A stretch of 64,000 nt of DNA, taken from assembly GCF_016863615.1 (NCBI RefSeq), contig NZ_BOPF01000021.1, positions 1 through 64,000 of the forward strand, in the 5' to 3' direction. The translations under genes were made by a program, and so were the position numbers. Origin of the DNA: Virgisporangium aliadipatigenens. GTDB lineage: Bacteria; Actinomycetota; Actinomycetes; Mycobacteriales; Micromonosporaceae. Below are positions 9,020-17,796 of this stretch, in pieces; the first letter of the stretch is position 1, and every line of letters starts with the position of its first letter. A model generated the notes under the pieces. It had not been told where the DNA came from. It made no database searches and saw nothing but the letters and a program-made list of their open reading frames with translations.

Positions 9020-10621
9020 GTGAGCACCGAGCCCGCAGTCGCGGTGATCGACCTGTCCAAGGAGACCCAACCGTCTCCGGTACCGCCGCCCCCACCCCCG
9101 CCCGGGATCACCGAGGAGGTGCGGCAACGGCTCGCCGTCGTCGGCAGCGACGCGATGTCCTGGTGGGCGACCGGCTTCGTCGTCTTCATCACCGCACTGC
9201 TGCGCCTGGTCAACCTCGGCCGCCCGCCGCAGATCATCTTCGACGAGACGTACTACGCCACCGAGGGCCAGGAACTTCTGGCGCACGGGGTGGAGTGGCG
9301 GCCGGAGAGCAACACCGGCGACTTCGTGGTGCACCCGCCGCTCGGCAAGTGGCTCATCGCGCTCGGCGAATGGGCGTTCCGCGACGGCGGGCAGTACACC
9401 GCGTTCGGGTGGCGGATCTCGGCCGCGATCGCCGGCATCATCTCGGTGCTGATCGTCACCCGGATCACCCGGCGGCTGTTCCGCTCGACCGTGCTCGGCT
9501 GCGTCGCCGGGCTGCTGATCGCGCTGGACGGGCTGCACTTCGTGCTCTCCCGGGCGGCGCTGCTGGACATCTTCCTGACGGTGTTCGTGGTGGCGGCGTT
9601 CGGCTGCGTCGTGATGGACCGCGACCAGCGCCGCGTGCGGGTGCTGCGGGCGTTGGAGTCCGGGGCGAAGCCGGGCTTCCAGATCCGCTGGTGGCTGCTC
9701 CTCGGCGGGCTCATGCTCGGCTGTGCCGCCTCGGTCAAGCAGAGCGGGGCGTTCTTCGTCCCGGCGATCTTCCTCATCGTGCTCATCTGGGAGATCGGGC
9801 TGCGGCGCACCATTTCCTCGTCGGCCCCGTGGCTGCACGCCGCCCGCGGCGTCGCCGGGTGGCTCGGCGGGTTCACCCTCATCGGGTTCGTGGCGTACAT
9901 CGCCAGCTGGGCGGGCTGGTTCGCCACGGACACCGGCTACAACCGGCACTGGCTCGCGGCGCAGGGCAAGTCCGAGCCGCCGATCATCGGCGCGCTGATC
10001 AACCTGTGGGAGTACCACAAGGCGGCGTACGGGTTCCACCGCGGGCTCAGCTCGCACCACGACTACCAGTCCTGGCCGTGGCAGTGGCTGCTGATGGGCC
10101 GGCCGGTGGCGTTCTACTGGGAGACCAACCAGCCCTGCGGCGCGGAGAAGTGCGCGGCCGAGGTGCTCCTGCTCGGGACGCCGATCCTGTGGTGGTCGTT
10201 CATCCCGGCGCTGGCCGGGCTGCTGTGGTTCGGCATCGCGCAGCGGGACCGGCGCGCCGCCGGCATCGGGATCATGATCGCGGCGGGGCTGCTGCCCTGG
10301 TTCTGGTACCACTACGACGGCGGACGCACGATGTTCGTCTTCTACGCGCTGCCGGCCGAGCCGTTCCTGGTGATGGCGGTCGTCTACGTGCTCGGCGCGA
10401 TCATGGGGCCGGCGCCCCTGGCCACCGGCGACGGGTTGGGGATCGGCCGGATCAACAGCAACGTCTTCTTCGAGAGACGCGGCATCGGCGCCCTGGCCAT
10501 CGGCGCGTACGTGCTGCTCGTCGCGGCCTGTTTCGCGTACTTCTATCCGATCTACGTGGGCGAGTCGATCCCGTACGAGGACTGGTGGGCGCGCATGTGG
10601 CTCGGGACGCGCTGGGTCTAG
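9020..10621 (+). CDS. pmt: Polyprenyl-phosphate-mannose--protein mannosyltransferase (PMT family)
   Basis: Integral membrane glycosyltransferase (GT39) that transfers mannose from polyprenyl-phosphate-mannose to Ser/Thr of secreted proteins. The 533-residue protein begins with a poly-Pro stretch and then has about ten membrane helices. The first extracytoplasmic loop carries the catalytic FDETYYATEG (Asp-Glu pair) and HPPLGKWLIALGE. Loop and C-terminal residues such as SSHHDYQSWPWQWLLMGRPV are typical of the bacterial PMT subfamily. GTG 9020 is chosen because upstream in-frame sequence is antisense to rsmI; no clear Shine-Dalgarno is seen, so a leaderless message is possible. Confidence 0.93.
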   Translation: MSTEPAVAVIDLSKETQPSPVPPPPPPPGITEEVRQRLAVVGSDAMSWWATGFVVFITALLRLVNLGRPPQIIFDETYYATEGQELLAHGVEWRPESNTGDFVVHPPLGKWLIALGEWAFRDGGQYTAFGWRISAAIAGIISVLIVTRITRRLFRSTVLGCVAGLLIALDGLHFVLSRAALLDIFLTVFVVAAFGCVVMDRDQRRVRVLRALESGAKPGFQIRWWLLLGGLMLGCAASVKQSGAFFVPAIFLIVLIWEIGLRRTISSSAPWLHAARGVAGWLGGFTLIGFVAYIASWAGWFATDTGYNRHWLAAQGKSEPPIIGALINLWEYHKAAYGFHRGLSSHHDYQSWPWQWLLMGRPVAFYWETNQPCGAEKCAAEVLLLGTPILWWSFIPALAGLLWFGIAQRDRRAAGIGIMIAAGLLPWFWYHYDGGRTMFVFYALPAEPFLVMAVVYVLGAIMGPAPLATGDGLGIGRINSNVFFERRGIGALAIGAYVLLVAACFAYFYPIYVGESIPYEDWWARMWLGTRWV

Positions 10622-10680
10622 CCCGTTCGGGCACGGCGTGGCGTCTTACGGAAAGCCCTGCGTGCGGTTAGGGTCCCGCG

Positions 10681-11124
10681 ATGGCCGGCACACTGTCCCG
10701 ATACGCCGTCGAGGCCGCCGAGCTTGAGGCGGCCGCCGCTTCGAGCGGGTCCGACGCACCACAGTTGCTCGTCGAGGCCGCGCACCAGTGGCGCCTCGCC
10801 GGCGACTCCGAACGTTCCCAGGGCCTCCTCGGCACCGTGATCGCCGGCGGCGGCGAGATGGGCTGCTACGCGCGGGCCGAGCTGGCCGGGCTGCTGTTCG
10901 ACGCCGGTGCGCGCGACGCGGCGTTCGCCGAGCTGGCGCTGCTCGCCGACGACCCGCAGTGCGGCGACGGGCCGAGCCGGGTGGTGGCGGAGCTGCTCAC
11001 CGATCAGGGCGCGCTGACCGCCGCGGTGCCGTGGTACGACCGGGTGGTGACGACCGGTGACCCGATCCTCGAGGTCAACCGCAGCCGGGTCCGCAAGCGC
11101 CTGGGCCTCGCCGACCCGGAGTAG
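10681..11124 (+). CDS. Small TPR-like helical protein
   Basis: A 147-residue Ala-rich helical protein resembling two or three degenerate tetratricopeptide units (for example LLVEAAHQWRLAGDSERSQGLLGTVIAGG and RAELAGLLFDAGARDAAFAELALLADD). No signal peptide or catalytic motif is visible. It starts at ATG 10681; TAGGGT lies a few bases upstream, so it could be a leaderless transcript with that hexamer as -10. It converges with the RNA ligase remnant, with only 1 base between the stops. Similar small proteins are common in actinobacteria; role unknown. Confidence 0.65.
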   Translation: MAGTLSRYAVEAAELEAAAASSGSDAPQLLVEAAHQWRLAGDSERSQGLLGTVIAGGGEMGCYARAELAGLLFDAGARDAAFAELALLADDPQCGDGPSRVVAELLTDQGALTAAVPWYDRVVTTGDPILEVNRSRVRKRLGLADPE

Positions 11125-11125
11125 G

Positions 11126-12033
11126 TCAACCCAGGGCCGCGCGGATCGCCGTCGCGAGCGACTCCTCCGTCGCCGCGTCCAGTCCCGCCATTGTCCGGGG
11201 GAACGTCTCACCCAGGTCGATCAGCACGTCGAGCACCACCTCGCCGGCGAGATCCCCCGCGGGGCCGACCTTCGAACGGGCGCTCGCGATGCGCGGGGCG
11301 TTGACCATCGACACCGCGATCCGGCGCAGTTCGTCCGCCGTCAGCGGCACCGACGGGTCCCACGCCCGGCCGGCGTCGAAGCGGCGTTCGTCGAACTCGG
11401 CGATCTTGCGCTTGACCGCCGGCCGGCCCTCGGGCGGCAGCGCGGCGTCGGGCCGCACCACCACGCCCTCGGCCAGGTTGCCGTCGATCGGCGGCAGGCC
11501 GAGCAGGCCCGGCACCCGGGTCGGATATCTGACCGGTACGGCGTCCACCTCGGACTGCCGCCCACGGGCCAGCAACGGTACGGAGTCCAGCCCCGCCGCC
11601 GCCGCGACCCGCGCCACCTCGGCGTACGGCAGGTAAGCACCGCCGTCGACCAGCACGTCGAAGAGCGCGAACCTGATCTCCGGCGCGTACCAGATCCCGG
11701 TCTGCACGGGTGCGGCTCCGGGCACCGGCGGCACGTCGGGGTGCGGATAGTGCCCGCCGTACAGCTCGCCGTAGAGCCGCACGGCGGCGTTGCCCGTCTC
11801 CCCGTGGGCGAACCGCGCCGCCGCGCCGAAGCGGAGCGCAGCAGCTGCCACCCGAAGAACGGCTCCTCGGCGGCGAGCCACGCCCGGCGCTTGCCGACGC
11901 GCAGTTGGCGGCCGTCGAACGCGATCACCAGCTGCGCGCCGTGGATCTTCTCCGTGGCCACCCAGGTGCCACCCACGCGGCGGCCGGCCGGGTCGGCCAC
12001 GAGCGGGATCTTCGGGTATGCGACGTGCTCCAC
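11126..12033 (-). pseudogene. Rnl2-type RNA ligase interrupted by a -1 frameshift
   Basis: Two adjacent minus-strand frames together encode one ATP-dependent RNA ligase-like protein of about 300 residues. The first frame (from GTG 12033) reads VEHVAYPKIPLV, then WVATEKIHGAQLVIAF, containing nucleotidyltransferase motif I (K-x-H-G, the adenylated Lys), then RVGKRRAW and FFGWQLLR. The second frame (to 11126) continues FGAAARFAHGETGNAAVRLYGELYGGHYPH (motif III region), IRFALFDV, LAEGVVVRP (motif IV) and AVKRKIAEFDE (motif V). The frames join near 11835-11855 in a CTGCTGCGCTCCGCTTCGG context; one missing base restores continuity. Such proteins join or repair RNA ends. This is either a real inactivating mutation or a sequencing/assembly error, since both parts look unmutated. 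Confidence 0.8.
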
Positions 12034-12143
12034 ATCGGGCAGGCTGCCGCCCGGATGTCAATAGCGCCACCGGATTAGCCGCATCGGGCCGTGGCACAGC
12101 GTGAGTACAGTGATGAAGATCGAGTCCGAAGTGGAGGGTCCGC

Positions 12144-12782
12144 GTGGTGCAGTCGCAGTCGATGGGCCGCGTCTCGCTGGAGCGCCAGTTCCGGATGTAC
12201 CGCTTCTACGACGAGCACGGCGCGCTGCTCTACGTGGGCATCACGGGGCGTCGGCCGTTCCGCCGGCTGATGGAGCACGTGTGCGACAAGCCGTGGGCGC
12301 CGGAGATGGCGCGCTGGGAGGTGGACCCCGGCGTCTGGACCACCGAGGAAGAGGTGCTGGTCGTCGAGCGGCACACGATCCGTTCCGAACGCCCGCGCTA
12401 CAACGTCCGCCACAACGAGTCCAACCCGGATCGCGTGTGGGCGCCGCCGGTCCAGCGCGGGGCACCGCCGCAGCAGCAGCGCGGCGGGTGGTCCGGCCGG
12501 CGGCCGATGGGTCGGGTGCCGTCGCGTCGCACGCCGTACCGGCGGCTGCCCTGGTACACGCGCATGGCGCGGACGCTGACGTTCCGGGTGTCGGTGCTGT
12601 GGCTGGTGCTGGCCGGCGTCTTCGGGGCCGGCGCCTGGTACGCCGCGGATCTGTTGGCAGCAAAGGGCTTCACGCCGGATCTGCCGGTCACCTCGACCGC
12701 CGGCGTGGGGGCCGTCGTCGCCACCGCCGTCGTCGTGCGCTGGTGGAAGCGCATCAAGCGGGCGCTCAAGAGGCGACGCTAG
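12144..12782 (+). CDS. GIY-YIG domain membrane-associated protein
   Basis: A protein of 212 residues. The N-terminal 90 residues are a GIY-YIG-type fold: RMYRFYDEHGALLYVGITGR (the two Tyr strands), then RLMEHVCDKPWAPEM with conserved Arg/His, VLVVERHTIRSERPRYN with the metal-site Glu and terminal Asn. A basic, Pro/Arg-rich linker follows. Two hydrophobic segments (VSVLWLVLAGVFGAGAWYA and GVGAVVATAVVV) and a highly basic tail KRIKRALKRRR end the protein. The GTG start has GGAGGG 5 bases upstream. It is divergent from the RNA ligase. Actinobacterial GIY-YIG proteins of this size are usually annotated as putative nucleases; a membrane-anchored version is less usual. Confidence 0.72.
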   Translation: MVQSQSMGRVSLERQFRMYRFYDEHGALLYVGITGRRPFRRLMEHVCDKPWAPEMARWEVDPGVWTTEEEVLVVERHTIRSERPRYNVRHNESNPDRVWAPPVQRGAPPQQQRGGWSGRRPMGRVPSRRTPYRRLPWYTRMARTLTFRVSVLWLVLAGVFGAGAWYAADLLAAKGFTPDLPVTSTAGVGAVVATAVVVRWWKRIKRALKRRR

Positions 12783-12917
12783 GGTTCCGCCCTCCGGTCC
12801 TTACTGCTCGGCCGGACGTTCCTATGTGACGCTCAGCTACTCGTTGATGTCTCATAGTCGTGCCACACTTCCCTCTGCCCGACACCGGCCGAGTGTGCCG
12901 GGCGAGAGGAGCCCCAG

Positions 12918-14279
12918 GTGCGCAGCACGACCGCCATCCGTTCCGGCGCCGACCTTCGCCGCTACTTCGCCGCCTCCCCCGGGCAGGCCGAACTGGTGGG
13001 CATCGAGTCGGAGTACGGACTGGTCGACCCGCTGACCGGGCGCTCGGTGCCGTACCCGACCGCGGAGGAGTTCCTGCGCGCCCTGCTCGTGGCGTTCCCC
13101 CGGAGCAAGCCGGTCCACGAACGGCATCTGCTGGTCGGCGTGCGTCTCGCCGACGGCGCCGAATTTTCCCTCGAAACCGGCTGCGGCCTGGAGTACTCCT
13201 CGGCGCCGCGGTCCTCGGTCGCCGGCGCGGTCGACGACACCCTTCGGGACATGACGGCCGCGGCCCGGGTCGGCGCGGAGTGCGGGATCGCGCTGCTCTC
13301 CGGGGGCATGCTGCCGTTCACGCCGCCGACCGACGTGCCGTGGCTGCCCAAGCAGCGGGTCGGGGTCATGCGGGACTACTTCGCCGGCCTCGGCGACGAC
13401 GGCTCCGGGGCGGCCGGGGTGATGGCGCTCACGCTCTCCACCCAGACGTCGCTGGACTACGTCTCCGAGACCGACCTCGAGGAGAAGATGCGGCTGCACG
13501 TGGCGGCCGGGCCGATCGCCGCCGCGCTCTTCGTGAACTCGCCGCTCGAAGGCGGCCGGGCGACGGGTGCGCTGTCGCGGCGGATGCAGCTGTGGCGCAA
13601 GTTCGACCCGCGGCGGTGCGGGGTGCTGGGCTTCGCCGCCGACGACTCCCCCGCGCTCAACGGGCTGGTCGAGTGGGCCATGGCGCTGCCGATGATCTAC
13701 CGGCGGGAGGGCGACGCGCACGTGGCCGCGCCGGCCCGGCCGTTCGCGTCGCTGGTCGAGCACGGGTTCGACGACGGGACCCGGCCCACGTTCGACGACT
13801 GGGAACTGCACCTGAGCCAGGTCTGGCCGCACGTGCGGGTCCGGCGCACCCTCGAACTGCGCGCGCCGGACGGGCTGATGTGGCCGCACTTCGGCGCGGT
13901 GCCGGCGTTCTGGGTGGGGCTCACGTACGACCCGGGGATCCGCCGGGAGGCGCTGGACCTGCTCGCCGGTGTGCGGGCCGACGAGTTGGAGCAGCTCACC
14001 GACGCCGTCGCGCTCGACGGGCTGCGCGTGACGGAGCCGCTGGCGGTGCGTTCGTACGCGGCCCGCCTCCTCGAACTGGCACACGCCGGCCTCGCCGCCC
14101 GGGTCGCGCGGGGCGTCGAGCCGGAGCGGGTGTTGGGCCTGCTGGAGCCGCTGGACGAGGTGGTCGAGAGCGGCGTCACGTTCGCCGAACGGACGCTCGC
14201 GCGCTGGTCGACGGAGTTCGAGGGGCGGCCGGAGCGGTACGTGGCCGCCTACCGCGTGCCGGACACACCCGGCGCCTAG
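12918..14279 (+). CDS. Glutamate--cysteine ligase family 2 protein (EgtA-like)
   Basis: A 453-residue member of the GCS2 carboxylate-amine ligase family, which forms gamma-glutamylcysteine from Glu and Cys with ATP. In ergothioneine producers the homologue is EgtA. Motifs include LVGIESEYGLVDP at residues 26-38, SLETGCGLEYSSAP (metal and substrate residues), GGMLPFTPP, STQTSLDYVSE, RMQLWRKFDPRR and RTLELRAPDGLMWPHFGAVPAFW. GTG 12918 has GAGAGGAG 6 bases upstream. None of the other egt genes (egtB-D) is adjacent, so ergothioneine synthesis is not proven. The following redox/signalling trio may be functionally linked through thiol chemistry. Confidence 0.82.
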   Translation: MRSTTAIRSGADLRRYFAASPGQAELVGIESEYGLVDPLTGRSVPYPTAEEFLRALLVAFPRSKPVHERHLLVGVRLADGAEFSLETGCGLEYSSAPRSSVAGAVDDTLRDMTAAARVGAECGIALLSGGMLPFTPPTDVPWLPKQRVGVMRDYFAGLGDDGSGAAGVMALTLSTQTSLDYVSETDLEEKMRLHVAAGPIAAALFVNSPLEGGRATGALSRRMQLWRKFDPRRCGVLGFAADDSPALNGLVEWAMALPMIYRREGDAHVAAPARPFASLVEHGFDDGTRPTFDDWELHLSQVWPHVRVRRTLELRAPDGLMWPHFGAVPAFWVGLTYDPGIRREALDLLAGVRADELEQLTDAVALDGLRVTEPLAVRSYAARLLELAHAGLAARVARGVEPERVLGLLEPLDEVVESGVTFAERTLARWSTEFEGRPERYVAAYRVPDTPGA

Positions 14280-14312
14280 CCGATCAACCTGTGTCCTGGC
14301 AGAGTTGGGGAC

Positions 14313-14606
14313 GTGAGCAAAAGCTGTTCCCATCTCGACGTAGCCGACCCGGCCGCCGTCCCCTCGGGCGACGGGTGCGAGGAATGCCTGAAGGCCGGCG
14401 GCAGGTGGGTACACCTGCGCATGTGCCGCACCTGCGGACACATCGGCTGTTGCGACTCCTCGCCGGGCAAGCACGCCACCGCGCACAGCCACTCGGACGG
14501 GCACCCGCTGGTGTCGTCGTTCGAGCCGGGTGAGCAGTGGTGGTGGTGCTACACCGACGAGGTCGTGTTCACCGTTCCCGACCAGCAGAGTTTCGCGCAC
14601 AGCTGA
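14313..14606 (+). CDS. UBP-type zinc finger protein
   Basis: A 97-residue stand-alone zf-UBP protein. Cys/His ligands are arranged as in the family: SCSHLD, GCEECLKAGG, LRMCRTCGHIGCCDSS, KHATAHSHSDGHPL, WWWCYTDEVVF. In eukaryotes this fold binds ubiquitin C-termini; in actinobacteria it is a small protein that recurrently precedes a response regulator/thioredoxin reductase-like fusion. It starts at GTG 14313. Its TGA shares one base with the ATG of the next gene, so the two are translationally coupled. Confidence 0.88.
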   Translation: MSKSCSHLDVADPAAVPSGDGCEECLKAGGRWVHLRMCRTCGHIGCCDSSPGKHATAHSHSDGHPLVSSFEPGEQWWWCYTDEVVFTVPDQQSFAHS

Positions 14607-16276
14607 TGGACGAAGCGGACGCCAAGCCCATCCTGCTGACCGTCGACGACGACCCGGCGGTCTCCCGGGCGGTGGCGCGCGACCTGCGCCGCCGCTACGG
14701 CAAGGCCAACCGGATCGTGCGCGCGACCTCCGGTGCCGACGCCCTGGAGGCGTTGCGCGAGGTGAAGCTGCGCGGCGGCCGGGTGTCCGTGCTGCTGGCG
14801 GACTACCGGATGCCGGGCATGAGCGGGATCGAGTTCCTCGAAGCGGCGATGGACCTCTTCCCGAAGGCGCGCCGGGCGCTGCTCACGGCGTACGCCGACA
14901 CCGACGCGGCCATCGCGGCGATCAACGTGGTGGACGTCGACCACTATCTCCTCAAGCCGTGGGAGCCACCGGAGGAGAAGCTCTATCCGGTCATCGACGC
15001 GATGCTCCAGGCCTACGCCGACGAGCCGGACGTCGAGGTGATCGAGACGAAGGTGATCGGGCACCGATGGTCGGCGCCGTCGTTCGAGACGCGCGACTTC
15101 CTGGCCCGTAACGCCGTTCCGTACCGCTGGTACGCCGTCGACGAGCCGGAGGCGGCGCGGCTGCTCCAGGCGGCCCAGGTCGCGGCCGACACGCTGCCGG
15201 TCGTGATCACTCCGGACGGTTCCGCGATGATCGCCCCCTCGACCAAGGCACTCGCCGACGCGGTCGGGATGTCGACCGTGCCGGCGACGGACTTCTACGA
15301 CCTGGTCGTGGTCGGCGGCGGGCCCGCCGGGCTCGGGGCCGCGGTCTACGGGGCGTCCGAGGGCCTGCGGACCCTTCTGGTCGAACGCCGTGCGACCGGC
15401 GGCCAGGCCGGCCAGAGCTCCCGGATCGAAAACTATCTGGGCTTCCCCGACGGGGTCTCCGGTGCCCAGTTGACCGACCGCGCGCGGCGGCAGGCGACCC
15501 GCTTCGGGGCGGAGATCCTGACCGCCCGCGACGTCACCGGGCTGGAGGTGCGCGGCTCCTCCCGGGTGGTGACCTTCGGCGACGGGTCGCACGTGGCGGC
15601 GCACTCCGTGATCATCGCCACCGGGGTCTCCTACCGGGACCTCGACGCACCGGGCACCGATGACCTCAACGGCCGCGGCGTCTACTACGGCTCGGCGGCG
15701 ACGCAGGCGGCCGAGTGCACCAGCCGCGACGTGTACATCGTCGGCGGCGCCAACTCGGCGGGCCAGGCGGCGGTCTTCTTCGCGCGGACGGCGAAGTCGG
15801 TGACGCTCGTGGTGCGCGGCCCGTCGCTGGAGGCGAGCATGTCGCACTACCTGATCGAGCAGATCAGCGGCATCGAGAACATCTCGGTGCGCACCTGCAC
15901 CGTCGTCGAACAGGCGCACGGCGACGGCCACCTCGAAGGGCTGACGCTGCGGCACACCGCCTCCGGCGAAACGCAGTCGGTGGACTGCTCGCACCTGTTC
16001 ATCTTCATCGGGGCGCAGCCGCGCACCGAGTGGCTCGACGGCATCCTCCAGCGCGACCCGCGCGGGTTTCTGCTGACCGGGCCGGACCTGCTGGTCGACC
16101 GGCAGCGGCCGAGGGGCTGGCCGGCCGACCGGGACCCGTGGCCGCTGGAGGCGAGCGTGCCGGGTGTCTTCGTCGCGGGCGACGTCCGCGCCGAGTCGGT
16201 CAAGCGGGTCGCCTCCGCCGTGGGTGAGGGCGCGATGGCCGTGACCCTGGTGCACCGGTATCTGGGGGCGTCATAA
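14606..16276 (+). CDS. Response regulator receiver fused to thioredoxin reductase-like FAD/NAD(P) oxidoreductase
   Basis: A 556-residue two-module protein. Residues 1-130 are a CheY-like receiver with the acidic cluster TVDDDP, phosphoacceptor Asp66 in LLADYRMPG, a switch Thr (LLTAYADT) and Lys (YLLKPWEPP). A thioredoxin-like linker follows (about 140-215). Residues 230-545 form a class II pyridine nucleotide-disulphide oxidoreductase with the FAD motif GGGPAGLGAA (237-246), GGQAGQSSRIENYLGF, NAD(P) motif VGGANSAGQAA and C-terminal VFVAGDVRAESVKRVASAVGEG. The redox CxxC expected between the FAD and NAD domains is replaced by SAATQAAEC with a single Cys. It lies 2 bases before the cNMP-binding kinase gene, its probable partner. 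Confidence 0.9.
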   Translation: MDEADAKPILLTVDDDPAVSRAVARDLRRRYGKANRIVRATSGADALEALREVKLRGGRVSVLLADYRMPGMSGIEFLEAAMDLFPKARRALLTAYADTDAAIAAINVVDVDHYLLKPWEPPEEKLYPVIDAMLQAYADEPDVEVIETKVIGHRWSAPSFETRDFLARNAVPYRWYAVDEPEAARLLQAAQVAADTLPVVITPDGSAMIAPSTKALADAVGMSTVPATDFYDLVVVGGGPAGLGAAVYGASEGLRTLLVERRATGGQAGQSSRIENYLGFPDGVSGAQLTDRARRQATRFGAEILTARDVTGLEVRGSSRVVTFGDGSHVAAHSVIIATGVSYRDLDAPGTDDLNGRGVYYGSAATQAAECTSRDVYIVGGANSAGQAAVFFARTAKSVTLVVRGPSLEASMSHYLIEQISGIENISVRTCTVVEQAHGDGHLEGLTLRHTASGETQSVDCSHLFIFIGAQPRTEWLDGILQRDPRGFLLTGPDLLVDRQRPRGWPADRDPWPLEASVPGVFVAGDVRAESVKRVASAVGEGAMAVTLVHRYLGAS

Positions 16277-16278
16277 CC

Positions 16279-17724
16279 ATGGGAGTCATGGACAGGGTCG
16301 GGACGCTGGAGCCCGACGACCTGCGCAAGCTGTTCCTCTTCGAGAAGCTGTCGGAGGAGCAGCTGGCGTGGCTGTCGGAGCACGGCTGGGTGGCCGAGGC
16401 GGAGGCGGGCGAGTTCCTGCTGCGCGAGGGTGAGCCGGTCGAGGTCTTCGTCGTCCTGCTGAGCGGCACGATGGCGATGAGCCGCCGGGTCGGGCAGGAC
16501 GACGTGGAGACCATCCGCACCGACCAGGTCGGCGTGTACGCCGGCGCGACCCAGTCGTACCTCGACTCCTCGGACCGGCAGACCTACACGGCGACGGTGC
16601 GCACGGTCAGCCCGGTGCGGGTCTTCGCGCTCACCGACGACGACTTCGCGTGGGCGATGCGCACCTGGTTCCCCATGGCGATCCACCTGCTCGACGGCCT
16701 GATGATGGGCATGCGCCGGGGACAGGAGATCATCGGCCAGCGTCAGCACCTGCTGGCGCTCGGCGCCCTGTCGGCGGGCCTGACCCACGAGCTCAACAAC
16801 CCGGCGGCCGCCGCCGTGCGCGCCACGTCGGAGCTGCGCGGCCGGGTGGCCGGGATGCGTTCGAAGCTCTCCATGATGGCGCACAAGGAGATCGAGCCGG
16901 TCCTCCTGGAGATGCTCGTCGAACTGCAGGAGGAGGCGATCGGTGGGGTCGCCGACGCGCCCACCCTGTCGGCCGTTCAGGAGTCCGAACGCGAGGACGA
17001 GATCGGGGACTGGCTGGAGGAACACGGCGTCGAGGACGGCTGGGATCTGGCGCCGATCTTCGTCAACGCCGGCACCACGACCGAGTTCCTCGACAAGATC
17101 GCCGATCGGGCCCCCGAGGACCTGCTCGAACTGGCGGTCCGCTGGGTGTCGTACTGCCTGGAGACCGAGCTGCTGATCAACGAGATCACGGACTCGGTGA
17201 CCCGCATGTCGACCCTGGTGTCGGCCGCCAAGCAGTACTCGCACATGGATCGCGCGCCGTTCGAGCGGGCCGACATCCACCTGGGGCTGAAGAGCACCAT
17301 GATCATGCTGAGCGGCAAGCTGCAGGGCATCGAGGTGGTGAAGGACTTCGACCGAACGCTTCCGCCGGTGCCGGTGTACGCGGGCGAGCTCAACCAGGTG
17401 TGGACCAACCTGATCGACAACGCCGTTCAGGCGATGAACGGCAGCGGCACGCTCACCGTGCGCACCTACGAGGAGAACGGCAACGCGCGGGTGGAGATCG
17501 GCGACACCGGCCCGGGGATCCCGCCGGAGCTGCGTCAGCGCATCTTCGAGCCGTTCTTCACGACGAAGCCGGTCGGCCAGGGCACCGGGCTCGGGCTGGA
17601 CGTGGCGTACCGCATCGTGGTGGGGCGCCACGGCGGGAGCCTGACGGTGGAGTCCGAGCCGGGCAACACGCGGTTCATCGTGTGCCTGCCGCTGACCGAA
17701 CGTCCCGCCGAGGCCGCTGTCTAG
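16279..17724 (+). CDS. Cyclic nucleotide-binding domain sensor histidine kinase
   Basis: A 481-residue soluble kinase. Residues 10-135 form a cNMP-binding (Crp-like) domain (FEKLSEEQLAWLSEHG, GEFLLREGEPVEVFVVLLSG). The DHp helix carries AGLTHELNNPAAA with His170 as predicted phosphoacceptor. A long helical insert follows (about 180-345). The HATPase domain shows the N box (NLIDNAVQAMNG), G1 (IGDTGPGIPPE), F box (FEPFFTTK) and G2 (GTGLGLDV). With the preceding receiver-oxidoreductase it makes a likely two-component pair sensing a nucleotide or redox state. It starts at ATG 16279, 2 bases after the preceding stop; a second ATG lies three codons in. Confidence 0.9.
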   Translation: MGVMDRVGTLEPDDLRKLFLFEKLSEEQLAWLSEHGWVAEAEAGEFLLREGEPVEVFVVLLSGTMAMSRRVGQDDVETIRTDQVGVYAGATQSYLDSSDRQTYTATVRTVSPVRVFALTDDDFAWAMRTWFPMAIHLLDGLMMGMRRGQEIIGQRQHLLALGALSAGLTHELNNPAAAAVRATSELRGRVAGMRSKLSMMAHKEIEPVLLEMLVELQEEAIGGVADAPTLSAVQESEREDEIGDWLEEHGVEDGWDLAPIFVNAGTTTEFLDKIADRAPEDLLELAVRWVSYCLETELLINEITDSVTRMSTLVSAAKQYSHMDRAPFERADIHLGLKSTMIMLSGKLQGIEVVKDFDRTLPPVPVYAGELNQVWTNLIDNAVQAMNGSGTLTVRTYEENGNARVEIGDTGPGIPPELRQRIFEPFFTTKPVGQGTGLGLDVAYRIVVGRHGGSLTVESEPGNTRFIVCLPLTERPAEAAV

Positions 17725-17745
17725 GCCACTGTCGGGATCCGTAGA

Positions 17746-17773
17746 AACTTACAAGCAGTCTTGCTCGTAAGTT
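17746..17773. promoter_or_regulatory. Palindromic operator upstream of the P450 gene (putative TetR-family site)
   Basis: A 28-bp imperfect palindrome, AACTTACAAGCAGT followed by CTTGCTCGTAAGTT, with 11 of 14 positions matching between arms. It ends 23 bases before the P450 ATG. Length, symmetry and position fit a TetR-family operator. The most obvious candidate ligand is the TetR regulator encoded at the 3' end of the P450 gene. Binding is inference. Confidence 0.6.
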
Positions 17774-17796
17774 GTGTCGCGTGGGACCGTTCGGTC

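Noticed and set aside
7120-10671. 1183-codon + strand open frame
   Set aside because: It overlaps the membrane protein, rsmI and pmt in other frames. Those three have family motifs; this frame is Arg/Gly/Ala-rich noise.
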